A DNA stretch of 47,387 nucleotides from Lachnospiraceae bacterium. Lineage in GTDB: Bacteria; Bacillota; Clostridia; Lachnospirales; Lachnospiraceae. Position numbers and translations under genes: made by a program. Each line of letters opens with the position of its first letter. The stretch's first letter is position 1. The notes beneath the pieces were generated by a model, which ran no database searches, was not told the DNA's origin, and was given only the letters and a program-made list of their open reading frames with translations. Positions 45,327 to 47,387 of this stretch are shown here, piece after piece. The stretch lies in the NCBI GenBank assembly GCA_017624495.1, contig JAGAMY010000025.1, positions 1-47,387 on the forward strand, given 5' to 3'.

Positions 45327-46382
45327 CTATAAATCCAACGTCAGTCGGTACACCGTCTCAGATGTATAAACATCTCCTGCCTTTAATATTGGCGACTCAA
45401 ATTCCAGCCGGTTCATGGCATCCGGAAAATACTGGGTTTCCAGACAAAATCCATGGTGCGGTCCATACATAACACCATCTTTTCCCTTCTGCTCTTCAAT
45501 ATATCTTCCGGCATATAACTGTACGCCCGGACAATCCGTATAAGTATATAGGTGAATTCCTGTTTCTTCACATTTAGCCTCTGCGATAAGTGCTAATTCC
45601 CCATTATTATCATTCACAAAATTATGATTATAGCCACCTGCGCAAATCAATTGTTCATCCTGTTCCTGTAAATCCCTATCCAGAGCTTTAAACTCTGTAA
45701 AATCAAATGGTGTACCTGACACCGAGCGGATTTCTCCAGTGGGAATTATGGATTCCGGGTCTACAGGAGTATAGGCTTTAGCATAGAGCTTTAACTGCTG
45801 TTTTCCTGTTTCACCACTATCATGTCCGCCTAAATTAAAATAACTGTGATTTGTCAGATTTGCCACGGTATCTTTATCTGCAACTGCCTCATAAGCAATC
45901 TTTAAGGCATCCTCTTCCGTTAATGTGTAAGTAACCTTTATGGTCATATTCCCCGGAAAGCCCTGCTCTAAATCTGCACTAAATATCTTTAATGTCACAC
46001 TGTTCTGGTCTTCATTTACTGCATCTAAATCCCAATTTTTATGGCTGACACCATGACTGCCGCTGTGAGAATTCCATGTCCCTTCCGTAATTTCCAGTGG
46101 ATATTCTATACCATTGATTGTCACTCTCGCATTAGAAATACGGTTTACACATCTGCCTACAATTGCTCCAAAATAGCAGGGATTTAAGCAATAATCCTTT
46201 GCATTGTCATAACCTAATACCACATCACGAAAAACACCATTTTTGTCTTTAAATACAAAAGATGTAACTGCTGCACCTAACGTGGTGATTTTCACCTGTG
46301 TTCCATTGGTATTCGACAATGTAAATAAATCTACATTCTTTCCATCTTTATCTATACCAAAATTTTCTTTCTGCATAAACAT
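45327..46382 (-). CDS. galM: Aldose 1-epimerase (galactose mutarotase) 2
   Basis: This 351-residue paralogue has the catalytic His in LTNHSYFNLGGH and Glu in GFCLETQYFPD. It keeps AIVGRCVNRISNARV and YTDCPGVQLYAGRY. Its ATG overlaps the stop of the HAD phosphatase gene (TAATG), so the two are translationally coupled. Having two mutarotases side by side fits a strain that handles much galactose or a related hexose released by the secreted enzymes. A somewhat different sugar preference from the first copy is possible. Confidence 0.92.
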   Translation of the reverse strand: MFMQKENFGIDKDGKNVDLFTLSNTNGTQVKITTLGAAVTSFVFKDKNGVFRDVVLGYDNAKDYCLNPCYFGAIVGRCVNRISNARVTINGIEYPLEITEGTWNSHSGSHGVSHKNWDLDAVNEDQNSVTLKIFSADLEQGFPGNMTIKVTYTLTEEDALKIAYEAVADKDTVANLTNHSYFNLGGHDSGETGKQQLKLYAKAYTPVDPESIIPTGEIRSVSGTPFDFTEFKALDRDLQEQDEQLICAGGYNHNFVNDNNGELALIAEAKCEETGIHLYTYTDCPGVQLYAGRYIEEQKGKDGVMYGPHHGFCLETQYFPDAMNRLEFESPILKAGDVYTSETVYRLTLDL

Positions 46383-47020
46383 TATTCTCCAAATACTTTA
46401 GAAACAACACCGGGCAGTTCTGCAAATTCACGAATATACGGCACTTCATGATCGATTTTTCCAAATCCATAGGATGCATGAATAAAATCCACCCCTGCAC
46501 GGACACTTGCTTCATAGTCTGCCTGAATATCACCTACATAAATGGCTTTATCCAAGTGATTTCTTTTCGCAACCAGCGCAATATTATCCCCTTTACACAT
46601 CCTTGTATTTCCAAAGCACTCAATATCCAAAAAGTATTTATCAAACTTATAATACTCCAAAAATGCCTCGATATACCCCTTTTGGCAGTTGCTGACAATA
46701 TATAAAGGGTACTTCTCTGCTAAAATCTGCAATGTTTTTTCCAAATTCGGATACAAAATACCACCATGTTTTCTTAAATATTCATTTTCTGCATCACAAC
46801 AACGTTCCATCAATGCAAGTGCCTTTTCCTGTCCCAATTCTCCGAATAAAATCTCAGAAATTTCTACCATGGTTCTGCCCATAACATTCTGCACATCCTC
46901 AGTTGTCACTCTACGAAAACCACCTGCACCCTTTTTTACTTCCTCTTCCCATGATATTGCTACGTTTTCTGCAGAATCCCACAAAGTTCCGTCCATATCA
47001 AAAATAATTCCGTTTTTCAT
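46382..47020 (-). CDS. HAD-family sugar-phosphate phosphatase
   Basis: The 212-residue protein has all four HAD motifs: DMDGTLWDS (nucleophile Asp8, acid Asp10), IVSNCQ, the Lys of MCKGDN and GDIQADYEAS. A helical cap spans about 17-85, as in phosphoglycolate phosphatase or beta-phosphoglucomutase-like members. The substrate is probably a small phosphorylated sugar; coupling to the mutarotase hints at hexose metabolism. AAGGAGAA precedes the ATG. It is first in its transcript. Confidence 0.85.
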   Translation of the reverse strand: MKNGIIFDMDGTLWDSAENVAISWEEEVKKGAGGFRRVTTEDVQNVMGRTMVEISEILFGELGQEKALALMERCCDAENEYLRKHGGILYPNLEKTLQILAEKYPLYIVSNCQKGYIEAFLEYYKFDKYFLDIECFGNTRMCKGDNIALVAKRNHLDKAIYVGDIQADYEASVRAGVDFIHASYGFGKIDHEVPYIREFAELPGVVSKVFGE

Positions 47021-47055
47021 TAGATTCTCCTTATATTTCTTATTTTAAATAAATT

Positions 47056-47163
47056 CCGGTTCGGCGATGCATGCTATCCCGAAATGCCGGGCGAAGCTTC
47101 CGGCAGACGTGCGTTGTGTGGCTAAGTTTCCGTCCGGTATTCATAATGTATGAAGTCAATAAA
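47056..47163 (-). repeat. Structured repeat copy C (inverted, diverged)
   Basis: Read on the minus strand away from the terminator, this segment matches the start of copies A and B: CTGTTTTATTGACTTCA, CATTATGAATACCGGAC, ACGTCTGCC, ATTTCGGGATAGCATGCAT. It lacks the later GGAGGTTTC part. It is in opposite orientation to copy B and shares the central hairpin with it. It ends just before the leader of the HAD phosphatase gene. Confidence 0.5.
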
Positions 47164-47210
47164 ACAGACGCAGGGGGGAGTTTGGTGGAAGTCCCCCCTG
47201 CGTCTGTTTT
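47164..47210. terminator. 16-bp bidirectional terminator hairpin
   Basis: ACAGACGCAGGGGGGA (47164-47179) pairs perfectly with TCCCCCCTGCGTCTGT (47192-47207) around a 12-nt loop. It is flanked by AAAA on the left and TTTT on the right, so it can stop transcription in both directions. It lies exactly between structured repeat copies B and C. Confidence 0.75.
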
Positions 47211-47387
47211 ACTAATTTACGTTGTGATACCGGACTAGAGAGCGTGGAACGTGTCTGCCTGTATTACGAAGAATTTCGGGATAACATACATGAAAACCTC
47301 CATAGAGTAGAGATGTAGCCGTAAGTGTTCCGGCATCATCTACCTGTGGAGGTTTCGATGAAGATTATCCCTAAATCCTTTCGTAAC
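47201..47387. ncRNA. Structured repeat copy B (candidate ncRNA, cut by window end)
   Basis: This copy aligns with copy A along its whole visible length. It keeps the fold with different bases: AACCTCCA 47295-47302 pairs with TGGAGGTT 47347-47354; GTAGA 47307-47311 with TCTAC 47339-47343; GATG with CATC; CCG 47319-47321 with CGG 47331-47333. The apical loop TAAGTGTTC corresponds to TAAACGTTC in copy A. The GTCTGCCT strand at 47232-47239 should pair with a partner beyond the window. If transcribed leftward it would end in the terminator at 47164-47210. Confidence 0.55.

Overview
The window looks like a chromosomal segment of an anaerobic, gut-type Firmicute, most likely a Lachnospiraceae member. 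The evidence is AT-rich intergenic DNA, AGGAGG-type ribosome sites, clostridial-type ThyA, ilvBN and BceRSAB genes, a Csp-like cytoplasmic subtilase, and very large secreted glycosidases built from FIVAR, Big and LamG modules. Nearly every gene lies on the minus strand; only the ECF S component at 43587-44165 is on the plus strand. No species call is made.

Layout by position: (1) 1-342 holds two hairpins with the same loop and copy A of a structured repeat. (2) 343-4916, read leftward, is thyA-folA-AEC transporter-ilvB-ilvN, a compact nucleotide and branched-chain amino acid operon. (3) 5047-11243 is a cell-surface and signalling block: a secreted leucine-rich-repeat protein, a broken secreted subtilase, and an AgrC/AgrA-like GHKL kinase with a LytTR regulator. 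Identical 20-bp-period tandem repeats lie in front of the subtilase and in front of the kinase. (4) 11243-15838 is a complete BceRSAB-type peptide-sensing and detoxification module with a TTACA-N4-TGTAA site before bceA. (5) 15853-21633 is a 1926-residue GH59-like enzyme whose stop is only 14 nt from bceR. (6) 21742-28202 is an accessory cassette: integrase-fold protein with missing catalytic residues, HipA/CtkA-like kinase, 75-residue protein, and SF1 helicase with a long coiled coil. It is bracketed by two copies of a 24-nt sequence from the 3' end of the neighbouring subtilase gene. (7) 28139-31221 holds the intact Csp-like subtilase and an AI-2E-family permease. (8) 31387-42019 is a three-gene secreted-enzyme operon: GH30/GH43 two-enzyme protein, beta-helix protein, and foldase-like lipoprotein. 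(9) 42193-47020 holds a CapA-like protein, the ECF S component, two galactose mutarotases and a HAD phosphatase. (10) 47041-47387 holds two more copies of the structured repeat, arranged head to head around a 16-bp terminator hairpin.

Working picture: the GH59, GH30 (endo-beta-1,6-galactanase type) and GH43 (subfamily-24 exo-beta-1,3-galactanase type) domains, with two galactose mutarotases downstream, suggest use of type II (arabino)galactan. The best candidate for an undescribed system is the four-gene integrase-fold/kinase/small protein/helicase cassette. It has no Xre-type HipB partner, and its integrase-fold protein retains only the tyrosine. The covarying structured repeat at both ends of the window is the other strong unexplained signal.

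All assignments come from reading motifs and alignments by eye. No database search, structure prediction or statistics could be run.
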